Part shown: piece after piece, positions 9,098-16,417 of the stretch | Layout of the letters: every line of letters starts with the position of its first letter | How positions within the stretch are numbered: the stretch's first letter is position 1 | Assembly (NCBI GenBank): GCA_964637565.1 | Contig: CAZWTY010000005.1 | Location: 17,834 to 81,833 of the forward strand | From: DYJE01 sp964637565 | GTDB taxonomy: Bacteria > Desulfobacterota > Desulfobacteria > Desulfobacterales > Desulfolunaceae | Direction: 5' to 3' | DNA length: 64,000 nt | Notes under the pieces: generated by a model | Seen by the model: the letters and a program-made list of their open reading frames with translations, nothing else | What the model was told of the DNA's origin: nothing | Databases searched by the model: none | Translations under genes and position numbers: made by a program

Positions 9098-9409
9098 ATG
9101 GTTGAAGTCAGCAAAGCGGCATCCGAACAGATTGCCGAATATTTTAAAGGCAAGACGGTTATGCCGATTCGTATCTTTTTGAACTCAGGCGGCTGAGGGG
9201 GACCTTCCCTTGCAATGGCTCTGGATGAGGCAAAAAACACGGATACGGTATACGACGTCGATGGTTTCAAATACATTGTGGACACAGAGTTCCTGAAACA
9301 GGCAGCTCCCATCAAGGTGGACTACCTGGACATCGGGTTCAAGGTCACCTCGAACCTCAAGCTTGAATCGGCCTGCGGAAGCTGCGGCACAAGCGGTAAA
9401 TGCTGCTGA
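9098..9409 (+). CDS. IscA/HesB-like selenoprotein (in-frame UGA as Sec33)
   Basis: A 103-residue A-type iron-sulfur carrier-like protein. The frame starts at ATG 9098, preceded by an AGGGAGGT ribosome site at 9087-9094. It reads MVEVSKAASEQIAEYF..., meets TGA at 9194-9196, and continues in the same frame to TGA at 9407-9409 with GPSLAMALDEAK, VDGFKYIVD, VDYLDIGFKV and a C-terminal CGSCGTSGKCC. Sequence on both sides of the TGA matches the HesB fold, and the TGA sits where HesB/IscA proteins have their first conserved Cys (GGC-S/GGP). This fits the known HesB-like selenoproteins of Desulfobacterota. A conventional gene finder would report only the 64-codon part after 9215. Sec decoding is inferred, since no sel genes are in the window. 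Confidence 0.85.
9210..9233 (+). promoter_or_regulatory. Candidate bacterial SECIS hairpin
   Basis: Starting 13 bases after the in-frame UGA, TTGC pairs with GCAA and, after a 5-base bulge, CTC pairs with GAG around a TGGAT loop. Its apical loop starts 25 bases after the UGA, inside the usual 16-37 base range for bacterial SECIS elements. Other foldings (AGGG with CCCT right at the UGA) are possible, and I could not compute stabilities. Confidence 0.35.
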
Positions 9410-9437
9410 TCGACCCCTGCTTGAAACACGGATAGCC

Positions 9438-9473
9438 AAAGGGGCTGGCCAAAAGGTCAGCCCCTTTTTTTTG
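9438..9473 (+). terminator. Rho-independent terminator of the selenoprotein gene
   Basis: GGGGCTGGCC, AAAA loop, GGTCAGCCCC (one G-T pair), followed by a run of eight Ts. It starts about 30 bases after the stop codon. It may also slow minus-strand transcription arriving from cooC, but the run on that side is only TTT. Confidence 0.88.
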
Positions 9474-9480
9474 TTTGTTG

Positions 9481-10269
9481 TCAGCTGGCCTTCAGGGCCA
9501 GAAGCTTATCCACGATGTCCTTCAGCGACTGGGGGACGTTGTCGAGGTTGGTGTCGAACGGCCTGACCCCTCGTCTGTCCGCTTCGGAAATTTCACTCAT
9601 TTCCGGAATGAACCCAAGAATTTCCATCTCTTTGAACGATTCCCGGATCAGGGCCTCGTCTTCCTCGCCTTTCACACGATTGCCGATCACCAGAATCCGC
9701 CTGATTTTGAGATCCTCCCCAAGCTGCCTGATCTGGCTGGCCGCCACACGGCTTCGCGCTCCGGGGTTCACCACGATGATCAGGGCGTCCACCGAGGCCG
9801 ATGTGGCCCGGCCCAGATGCTCCACCCCCGCTTCCATGTCCATGATTACCACCTCGTCCCTCACGAGAACCAGATGGAGCATCAGGGCTTTCAAGATGGT
9901 GCTTTCAGGGCAGATGCAGCCCCCGCCTCCACGTTTCACCGTGCCCATGACCAGGAGCTTCACGCCGTCCCGTTCCAGGCAGAACCGGTCGGGGATATCG
10001 TCCACCTTGGGATTCAGGGTGAAGAAACCTCCCATGGTTCCCGGTTTGGCTCCGGTCCGTTCGGCGATCAGGTCGGACAGTTCGGCAATGGGTGTGATCG
10101 GCTTGTCTTCGGGGATTCCCAGTCCTGCGGCAAGATTGGAAACCGGATCGGCATCGATGGCGATGACGTTTTTCGTGGCCTGGTGTCTGGCCAATAGTCT
10201 TGAAAGAAGGGATGTGATGGTGGTTTTTCCCACTCCGCCTTTACCGCCCACTGCTAATTTTAAACCCAC
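9481..10269 (-). CDS. cooC: CooC-type nickel-insertion ATPase for CODH/ACS
   Basis: MinD/SIMIBI-class P-loop ATPase that loads nickel into carbon monoxide dehydrogenase (CooC) or acetyl-CoA synthase (AcsF). The 262-residue protein has the deviant Walker A GGKGGVGKTT (residues 8-17), DADPVSNLA, the Walker B region VIMDMEAG, and the CxC motif C118-I-C120 in GGGGCICPE, which forms the dimer-bridging metal site. The start is GTG 10269 with GAGG upstream. It is the last gene of the acs region, consistent with maturation of CooS/AcsB encoded upstream. I cannot tell CooC from AcsF specificity by sequence alone. Confidence 0.9.
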   Translation of the reverse strand: MGLKLAVGGKGGVGKTTITSLLSRLLARHQATKNVIAIDADPVSNLAAGLGIPEDKPITPIAELSDLIAERTGAKPGTMGGFFTLNPKVDDIPDRFCLERDGVKLLVMGTVKRGGGGCICPESTILKALMLHLVLVRDEVVIMDMEAGVEHLGRATSASVDALIIVVNPGARSRVAASQIRQLGEDLKIRRILVIGNRVKGEEDEALIRESFKEMEILGFIPEMSEISEADRRGVRPFDTNLDNVPQSLKDIVDKLLALKAS

Positions 10270-10337
10270 GTGACGTTTCCTCGTTTGATGGTGTTGGTAT
10301 GTGATGGGTGATCCGCCTGCCGGTCAGGCAGATGGAT

Positions 10338-10625
10338 TCAGAATTTTTTTTTACGGAGCATCCCCTTGGTCATCAGATAATGGTACCGTGTTTTGAGACT
10401 CGTTGCCCTGCCTGTGGCCTGCTCGAGAAAAAGGGATCCCTTCTCACGGGTGGTCTGGATCATCAGGGTCTGCTGAAGCTGGTTCATCAGGGTGTCCAGC
10501 TCGGCAAGAAGGGTGTCCTCCGACGTGGGGAGCTGGGTCATGATCTTTTCGATGCGATTGCACAGGGCTTGAAGCTTGTCAATCACCACTTTTACATCGG
10601 TCAGTTTGCCGGGGGCTGCCACCAT
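10338..10625 (-). CDS. Small uncharacterised protein in the acs region
   Basis: 95 residues, mostly predicted helical and charged (KLQALCNRIEKIMTQL, LLAELDTLMNQLQQTL), probably a short coiled coil, with a basic tail MLRKKKF. I recognise no family. It lies 17 bases after the DUF3786 gene and 68 bases before cooC on the same strand, so it probably belongs to the same transcript. It may be an accessory or assembly factor, but only position suggests that. Confidence 0.65.
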   Translation of the reverse strand: MVAAPGKLTDVKVVIDKLQALCNRIEKIMTQLPTSEDTLLAELDTLMNQLQQTLMIQTTREKGSLFLEQATGRATSLKTRYHYLMTKGMLRKKKF

Positions 10626-10642
10626 GGTTTCTTCCTCTGAAC

Positions 10643-11248
10643 TTATCGCTCAACGAGTTCGATGATTTTTTTCGATGTGTATTCCCCAACATCGGCCAGG
10701 GCGTCGTTGGGCATGAAGGCCGACGCGTTAAAAGAGTACAGGCAGGTCACCGATGCCGGGAAATCCTCGTCCGCTTCGTAGAACAGATAGCAGAGGGCGA
10801 TTTTGGGCAAGGGGTAGACCACGAAGCCGAAATCTCCGCTGATTGGTTTTTCAGGTACAAAGCCGTTCAACTTGGGGACGATGTCGTTTTTTTTGGCCTT
10901 TAAGGCCTGGACATGGGGAACCAGGATGTTTTCCGTGTGCGTGGCAAAGGCCCCCACATAGGGCGTGGTTCCCGGGAATTCTCTGTAGGCTTTGAAAGGC
11001 TCCAGGATGTGGGGTGTGCTGCTGGCGTGAAGGGCGTAAAGTGACAGAAGAATACCCGTGACGCCTGTTTGCATCGTGTTGCCCAGCACGAAACCTTCAG
11101 GTGTGATACGGCACGTTTCCCCGAAGGCGTCGAAGACGAAAGCTTGTCCCTCACGCCGTGCCAAAAGATCTTCGGCAAGGGAAGGTGAAAGGTTCAGGAA
11201 AAGCTGCTGGTGGTTTTCCCTGACGATGCTGGCATAGGTGTCGCTCAT
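10643..11248 (-). CDS. DUF3786 protein in the acs region
   Basis: 201 residues matching the DUF3786 pattern, with the hallmark block PKIALCYLFYEADEDFPAS followed by SFNASAFMPNDALADVGEYTSKKI. DUF3786 proteins occur in strict anaerobes, often next to corrinoid or CODH/ACS genes. No activity is established. Soluble, without signal peptide or membrane segment. It starts 8 bases after the preceding gene, which indicates tight coupling. A role in assembly, reductive activation or corrinoid handling of the acetyl-CoA synthase complex is inferred from context only. Confidence 0.75.
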   Translation of the reverse strand: MSDTYASIVRENHQQLFLNLSPSLAEDLLARREGQAFVFDAFGETCRITPEGFVLGNTMQTGVTGILLSLYALHASSTPHILEPFKAYREFPGTTPYVGAFATHTENILVPHVQALKAKKNDIVPKLNGFVPEKPISGDFGFVVYPLPKIALCYLFYEADEDFPASVTCLYSFNASAFMPNDALADVGEYTSKKIIELVER

Positions 11249-11256
11249 AGGGAGTC

Positions 11257-11571
11257 CTATCGGTTTTGAGGCCGTTCTTCCGGCAGTCTCTGGAGGATTT
11301 TCCCTTCGTTGTTCAAGATGAAAACGAGAAAACCCTGTTTGCCTGCGTAATTCAGCAGATCTTCAAGTATCACGGCCTGGGGCTCGTAAGTGGAAAACAG
11401 GTCTTTGGAAAAGGCGTTCATGCAGCGAAGGGATGAATCTTTATCGTAAAAAGCGGGGATAAAACGGATATCGTTGGCCGTGTCGTTCTGGCCGAGAAAA
11501 CTCTCGTCTTTTCCTGGGTTCTGGACAATGGCCCAGACCCAGCTTTCCGGTGTCAGCTCTTTTGCGGTCAT
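11257..11571 (-). CDS. Uncharacterised 104-residue protein, first gene after acsE
   Basis: No recognised domain. It is acidic with a mixed alpha/beta look (SWVWAIVQNP, IRFIPAFYDKD, GFLVFILNNEGKILQRLPE) and a single Cys. It begins 135 bases past acsE, beyond a terminator-like hairpin, and precedes the DUF3786 gene by 8 bases. The three small genes and cooC may therefore be a separately dosed maturation block of the acs operon. Confidence 0.65.
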   Translation of the reverse strand: MTAKELTPESWVWAIVQNPGKDESFLGQNDTANDIRFIPAFYDKDSSLRCMNAFSKDLFSTYEPQAVILEDLLNYAGKQGFLVFILNNEGKILQRLPEERPQNR

Positions 11572-11637
11572 GTTTTTTAACCTTGTCAGTTTCAGTAAAA
11601 ACGTTTTCGGATCATCAGATGCCTGACAGTATAAAGT

Positions 11638-11672
11638 AAAAAAGCCCCACCCGCAAGCGGGTGAGGCTTTTT
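11638..11672 (-). terminator. Terminator-like hairpin between acsE and the accessory genes
   Basis: An 11-bp arm pair around an AA/TT loop with A5/T5 flanks. On the plus strand there is one C-A mismatch. In the minus-strand RNA it becomes a U-G wobble, so the stem is complete and followed by UUUUU. It would end or attenuate the acs transcript before the accessory genes, which then get less message or their own promoter. Confidence 0.8.
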
Positions 11673-11705
11673 ATTCCATGAAAAATCAAAAACCCATGAA
11701 TTCGA

Positions 11706-12593
11706 TCACACTTCCAGCCAGGAATCGGAGAACAGGGTTTCGCCAAGGATGACTTTGCAGGTTTTGACGTATCCGGCCAGCTCTTTGTCGAGCTTGGAAA
11801 TGTCGGGTGCGTTGCCTTCCATGGTGTTTTTGATGACGTCGATGATGTCCGGACGTTTGTCTTTGGCAAGTCCCATGGTGAAGTCGTCTTTAGCGTCGGC
11901 GATAAAGGATTTCATGCCTTTGATGTTGAGCATGACGGTAAAGGTTACATTGATCACGTAGCGCAGGTGATCGGGAACACCGCTTGAGATGTTGGATACG
12001 CCGCAGGTGCTCATGGCGCCGGGGGCGATGTCCGGAAGCATGTCCATGAAGTTCATCAGGGCGATGGCCTGGGGCTGCTGGATGTTCACGGGTGTCACGA
12101 TGCCGTCCACCCAGATCCGCTCGTTGGGAATGCCCGCTTCGTTGGCGGCGTAGAGAAGTTCCACGCACAGGGCGGCGCGTTCATTTTCATCCCTGGGAAG
12201 TCCGTCCGGCCCCCACATCAGGGCGCAGAAATGGGCGTTGTGTTCGGCCGCCAGGGGGATCATTCTCTCATAACGGGCAGGAACGGCCATGATGGAGTTG
12301 ATCATCGGGGGAAGTTTGCATTTGGGAAGAGCGGCGGCGATGGCGTCGATGTTGGATGTGTCGAGAACCAGAGGAATGTCATCCACCACTTCCTGAACCA
12401 CTTCCACGACCCAGGGCATCAGTTCCGCGCCGTCTTTTTTCGCGGGTCCCAGGTTGATGTCGATCCAGTCCACACCTTTCGATTTCTGATAAAGAGCCTC
12501 GGCCTGAATCGGTTTGGGATCGCGTTCACGGAAACCCCTGCCGATTTCTTTGCCGATGACGTTCAAGCTTTCTCCGATAATTTGAAAACCCAT
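11706..12593 (-). CDS. acsE: Methyl-THF:corrinoid/iron-sulfur protein methyltransferase
   Basis: Transfers the methyl group between 5-methyl-tetrahydrofolate and the Co(I) centre of the corrinoid/FeS protein AcsCD in the Wood-Ljungdahl pathway. The 295 residues form a pterin-binding TIM barrel: MGFQIIGESLNVIG at the N-terminus, DWIDINLGPA, LVLDTSN, and VCGVSNISSG-like STCGVSNISSGVP (about 196-208). These match the MeTr family (DHPS superfamily). It is the fifth gene of the minus-strand acs operon, 91 bases after acsC with a strong hairpin between. Confidence 0.95.
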   Translation of the reverse strand: MGFQIIGESLNVIGKEIGRGFRERDPKPIQAEALYQKSKGVDWIDINLGPAKKDGAELMPWVVEVVQEVVDDIPLVLDTSNIDAIAAALPKCKLPPMINSIMAVPARYERMIPLAAEHNAHFCALMWGPDGLPRDENERAALCVELLYAANEAGIPNERIWVDGIVTPVNIQQPQAIALMNFMDMLPDIAPGAMSTCGVSNISSGVPDHLRYVINVTFTVMLNIKGMKSFIADAKDDFTMGLAKDKRPDIIDVIKNTMEGNAPDISKLDKELAGYVKTCKVILGETLFSDSWLEV

Positions 12594-12641
12594 AGAATTC
12601 CTCCAGTAATTAGTGTTTGAACGAACACGTAAAATTCAGGA

Positions 12642-12670
12642 TCGGGGCGTTTTTCGAAAAAACGCCCCGA
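12642..12670 (-). other. Intercistronic 13-bp hairpin between acsC and acsE
   Basis: TCGGGGCGTTTTT and its complement with a 3-base loop, a nearly perfect palindrome 14 bases after the acsC stop. The U-run lies inside the stem and none follows it, so it looks more like an RNA-stability or processing element than a terminator. Confidence 0.7.
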
Positions 12671-12684
12671 TGTGTCGGTAATGG

Positions 12685-14025
12685 TTATCTGGACTTCAGG
12701 AAGGCGGGAATATGAGCCGCTTCCCTGGGGCCGACGATGATGTTCCAGCCCGGGAGTTCCTCTTCCACGTCACCGGCGATGGCCGCCGCGTAACCGGGGA
12801 TCACCAGGTCTTTGTGTTTCACCTTGTCCATGATGCCGCATTTTTTCACGAAAGCGCCCACGTCGTCACCGCCGAATTTGCCGGCGGCCCAGGCCGTGAG
12901 TACGGAAAGGCCTTCCGAATCTTTGATCAGGAGGTAACAGGGGACACGGCTTCCTTCGATTTCGCCTGAGACGATGAAGTAGGTGAGGGCGAAGTTGGTG
13001 GTCACGAGGATCGGTGAATTTTCATCCGGGTTGTTGATCTCGTAAATACCTTCCACAACCGTCATCGGACGCTGCGGGTCGGTGAAGATGTTGAGTTTTT
13101 CAAGCAGCAGCGGGAACACGGACTCGGTTCTGAACTCGCTCATCACTACGATTCCGCCGTATTTGGCGATGAACATGGCGGCAAGCAGGGTTTCCACGTC
13201 GATGTTGGACGCCATTTCGCACGGGAACACGATGGAGGGGAAACCAAGGGAACGGTTGCCGTCCTTCAGGGCGGCCCTGCGCATGGCCACCTGGTCTTCG
13301 AAAGCCTGTTTGACTTCTCGTGAACCGCTGTCAAGGACGATGTCTTTGATGCCCATGCCCGTGAGTTTGTCGGTCAGGGGAATCAGGGCTTCCACGCTGT
13401 CCGCCTTGACGGCGATGGGAAGGTCCTTTTCCTTGGCGATGGCACCCATGGCGTCAACGTTGGCCGCAGTGGCCGCATAGAGAAGGGGACGTTTGAAACC
13501 CGCGGCATCGGCTCCGGCTTTCATCACGTCGGCGTTCTCGGTCATGAGGATCACGTTGAATTCAGAGGTTTCGGCGATTTTTTTCGCGGTAGCCGCAAAG
13601 GCGTCTTTGTTGCCGTTCACGTCTTTTACCGCGATCAGTTCGGGACGGAGGTTCAGGCCTACCCGTTCATACTGGAAAGCGTTCCAGCAGGCGAGTTTGG
13701 CGGTGAGATCCGCGTCACTGATGTCCGAAGGAACCACAGCCGCGAGCAGCGTGGGGTTGAAGAAGGTTTTTTCATGACGGTACAGAACGGTTTCACCGCC
13801 GGTGGTGGCTTTCCTGACACCTTTGCCCACGACCACGGGACGGATAGGGGGAGCCGACGCTTCCGCGAGCTGTTCTCTGGCCTCAGCTGAAACGTAAGGG
13901 CAGCTGTCGAGTTCCGCTTTACCGGATGCGAGGTTCATTGCAAACGCGAGACATGTAGGAACGCCACATTCCTTACAGTTGGTTTTCGGCAGAAGTTTGA
14001 ATATCTGTATACCGGTTAATGCCAT
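12685..14025 (-). CDS. acsC: Corrinoid/iron-sulfur protein large subunit
   Basis: Large (gamma) subunit of CFeSP, carrying a [4Fe-4S] cluster and, with AcsD, cobamide for methyl transfer to acetyl-CoA synthase. The 446 residues start with the cluster domain, C17-x2-C20-x4-C25-x16-C42, exactly the CFeSP spacing. A TIM barrel and a C-terminal cobamide-binding Rossmann domain follow (about 330-446; ends HIPAFLKSR). It follows acsB in the operon with a 99-base gap. Family assignment is firm, and whether carbon flows toward or from acetyl-CoA is not visible. Confidence 0.96.
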   Translation of the reverse strand: MALTGIQIFKLLPKTNCKECGVPTCLAFAMNLASGKAELDSCPYVSAEAREQLAEASAPPIRPVVVGKGVRKATTGGETVLYRHEKTFFNPTLLAAVVPSDISDADLTAKLACWNAFQYERVGLNLRPELIAVKDVNGNKDAFAATAKKIAETSEFNVILMTENADVMKAGADAAGFKRPLLYAATAANVDAMGAIAKEKDLPIAVKADSVEALIPLTDKLTGMGIKDIVLDSGSREVKQAFEDQVAMRRAALKDGNRSLGFPSIVFPCEMASNIDVETLLAAMFIAKYGGIVVMSEFRTESVFPLLLEKLNIFTDPQRPMTVVEGIYEINNPDENSPILVTTNFALTYFIVSGEIEGSRVPCYLLIKDSEGLSVLTAWAAGKFGGDDVGAFVKKCGIMDKVKHKDLVIPGYAAAIAGDVEEELPGWNIIVGPREAAHIPAFLKSR

Positions 14026-14124
14026 TTTTGTCTCCTTGTGACGCCGGACAGGATCTGCCCGGAAATAATGTTATTGTATTGAAACCGGAAGATGTTCGTG
14101 TCTCCCGGTTTCAATGTGTTTGCT

Positions 14125-16338
14125 TCAGCCGACCAGAGGTTCCATGGTAAGAGCGGGATGACCTTTGGCCTGGAGGTGCGCCATCACTTCTTCTTCAGTG
14201 ACGCCCACGGTTTCATCGGCGATCATGTCGTAGAAATCGGGGTAGCCGTTATCCTGACCGAATTTCACGAGACGATCCTTGATTTCCTCTTTCAGCATCT
14301 TGGGCATCCAGACCATCCGGAGAAGGCCGCCGTCACCCTTGATGAATTTCTTCTGGGTGATGTTGTACTTGGAATGGCCCACGAATCCCGGAGAGGATGC
14401 GCCGCCGCCCATGACGCCGGCAAGGGTGGTGAATTTCATACCGCAAGGCGTATCACCGGCGTAGTCACGGTTGACGGTCATGACGCCGTTGCACGCGGGA
14501 AGCATGGCCGCGATGCATTCGCAGCAGCCGCAGGTGGTCATGGGGTCATGCACCATGGAGTAGAAGTTGTAATGGGTCACCGCGCCACGGGAGGCTTTGT
14601 AGACGAAATCGTTGACGCCTTTCCACTGACCCAGCTTGGGATCCAGGCATTCGCCTTTTTCAATGGGCTGGTTGGGGCCGGTGGGGTTGATTTCGTAAGC
14701 CGCTTTGCAGTCCATCCAGTTGTATGCGCCGCAGAGACCGGTTCTTTCCGGGCTGACGGAGCAGACATGGTTGGGGGCAAAGCTCTGGCAGAGGCTGCAT
14801 GAGTAGAAGATTTCCACGTCTTCGTCGGTCATCTTGTCCACACGTTCGTCTCGTGTCTTGTATTCGGCTCTCGCGCGTTCGGTGAGCTTGTCCACGTCTT
14901 CCTTGTTGGTGTAGAGGGTGACCTGGACCTTGTCCACAATTTTCGTGAAATCCTGGTGGAATTTCGCATGGAGAACCACGCCCAGGTGTTTCAGGCTGAA
15001 GCCTTTTTCAACGGCGGCCTTGCTCACGCGGACCCAGGAGATGTCTCTCTGGCCGATGTGCATGATGCCCTGGATGTAGTTGATCAGGTGGTGAACCTGG
15101 CGTTCCATGATGGGTTCGAAGTCCGTCTGGAATTCACGGCCGGCGATCTGGATGTAGATACCGAGGGGCAGCTGGTCGCCTTCTTTGAGGTCGGCGATGT
15201 CTTTGCCCACCACCACAACCTTGCCGTCTTCGATTTCGTTCATTTCGGCCATTTTCACCAGCTCGGTGCACTGGGTCTTGCCGCCGCCCATCTGGCAGTA
15301 AAGATCGGCGCCGCGAACACGTTCACCTTCATAGGCGGGACCGAAGGCCATGGGAATGTCGATGTTGGCCACGGACACTTTGAGCCCCCGGACTTCCACC
15401 GATTTCTGGCAGATTTCGCTGTGGGGCACGTTGGCGACCACGTGTTCGTAAGTACAGATACCCGTGGGCAGAATCTCGGGAATGTCGGTGTCAGCCAGGG
15501 TCGGGAAACCCCAGTTGACGCAACCGGCGGCGGCGACGCCCCATTCGGTTCCGATGTCACCCAGAGCGTTGACGAAAGCGAAGATTCGGTCTTTGTTGTA
15601 CATCAGCATCTTTTTGTAATCGCCGGGCTGGACGCCGCCGAAAGCCATGGCCGCCCTGTTGGCGAAGCCGAGGGCGAAAACGGCAGAGGAGATGTCGGGC
15701 CCGAAGGGAACGATACGGGTGTTCCAGCCGATCTGGACGCCTTTTTCAATGAGCTGCTGAATGACCGAGGTGTTGTTGTGGTTGGCCGCACAGAAGATGT
15801 AAAGGTTCTTCTTCTGGTAGTCTTCCACGATGTCACGGGCGATGTCCGCGTTGGGGGCCGCGCCCACGATGGCGGCGAAACCGGGTGCGGAACCGTCCAC
15901 GAATTCCACGCCGCGTTTACGCAGGATGATGTCGTCTGCGGGGCCTACCCAGATTTTACCGGCTTCGATGTCCGGGTCTTCTTCGGGAACGTAGAAATCC
16001 GGCTCACGGAGAATGCGCAGGGCTTCCTTGATCTCGTAGGAGAAAATGGCGGCCATGCCGGCATCCAGAAGGGGCCCCAGGTAGGGCAGGTGGTTTTTGC
16101 TTTTGATATGCGGAGGCAGAAGCTTCCGGGCAAACGCCATGGGTTTCAGCAGGTCTTCCAGTTTTTCCACTTTCATGCCAAGAAGAGAGTAGATGACCGG
16201 AAGGTAATAGGCTGTGTTGGGAAAACCGATCTTGGTGTCCGCGTTGTAGGTTTCAAGGGCCTGTTTCAGCTCACCTTCAACCTGGGATACGACTTTATAA
16301 CCACCTTGAATGGCGGCAAATGCGACTAATTTTGACAT
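14125..16338 (-). CDS. acsB: Acetyl-CoA synthase (CODH/ACS alpha subunit)
   Basis: Makes acetyl-CoA from CO, CoA and the CFeSP methyl group at the Ni-Ni-[4Fe-4S] A-cluster. The protein has 737 residues. The A-cluster ligands are all present with the spacing of the Moorella enzyme: C514, C517, C526 and C536 for the cubane and C603-G604-C605 for the distal nickel. The bacterial-type N-terminal CODH-binding domain is present (starts MSKLVAFAAIQGGYK), so this is AcsB rather than the shorter archaeal CdhC. It sits 79 bases after cooS. Nickel delivery is presumably by the CooC-type ATPase at the end of the cluster. Confidence 0.97.
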   Translation of the reverse strand: MSKLVAFAAIQGGYKVVSQVEGELKQALETYNADTKIGFPNTAYYLPVIYSLLGMKVEKLEDLLKPMAFARKLLPPHIKSKNHLPYLGPLLDAGMAAIFSYEIKEALRILREPDFYVPEEDPDIEAGKIWVGPADDIILRKRGVEFVDGSAPGFAAIVGAAPNADIARDIVEDYQKKNLYIFCAANHNNTSVIQQLIEKGVQIGWNTRIVPFGPDISSAVFALGFANRAAMAFGGVQPGDYKKMLMYNKDRIFAFVNALGDIGTEWGVAAAGCVNWGFPTLADTDIPEILPTGICTYEHVVANVPHSEICQKSVEVRGLKVSVANIDIPMAFGPAYEGERVRGADLYCQMGGGKTQCTELVKMAEMNEIEDGKVVVVGKDIADLKEGDQLPLGIYIQIAGREFQTDFEPIMERQVHHLINYIQGIMHIGQRDISWVRVSKAAVEKGFSLKHLGVVLHAKFHQDFTKIVDKVQVTLYTNKEDVDKLTERARAEYKTRDERVDKMTDEDVEIFYSCSLCQSFAPNHVCSVSPERTGLCGAYNWMDCKAAYEINPTGPNQPIEKGECLDPKLGQWKGVNDFVYKASRGAVTHYNFYSMVHDPMTTCGCCECIAAMLPACNGVMTVNRDYAGDTPCGMKFTTLAGVMGGGASSPGFVGHSKYNITQKKFIKGDGGLLRMVWMPKMLKEEIKDRLVKFGQDNGYPDFYDMIADETVGVTEEEVMAHLQAKGHPALTMEPLVG

Positions 16339-16417
16339 TCTTTCCTCCTTCGTTGAGGATTTAATCTAAATCATGACGCAAACGTCATGTTCGTTGACAA
16401 ACCAAACCGCCTCGACA

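Noticed and set aside
9194..9196. TGA read as a stop or nonsense mutation (pseudogene)
   Set aside because: The same frame continues with conserved HesB sequence to a C-terminal Cys cluster, and the TGA stands at a conserved Cys position, which fits selenocysteine much better.
14956..16329. Long plus-strand frames opposite acsB and other acs genes
   Set aside because: Shadow frames; the minus-strand proteins have all metal-binding residues.
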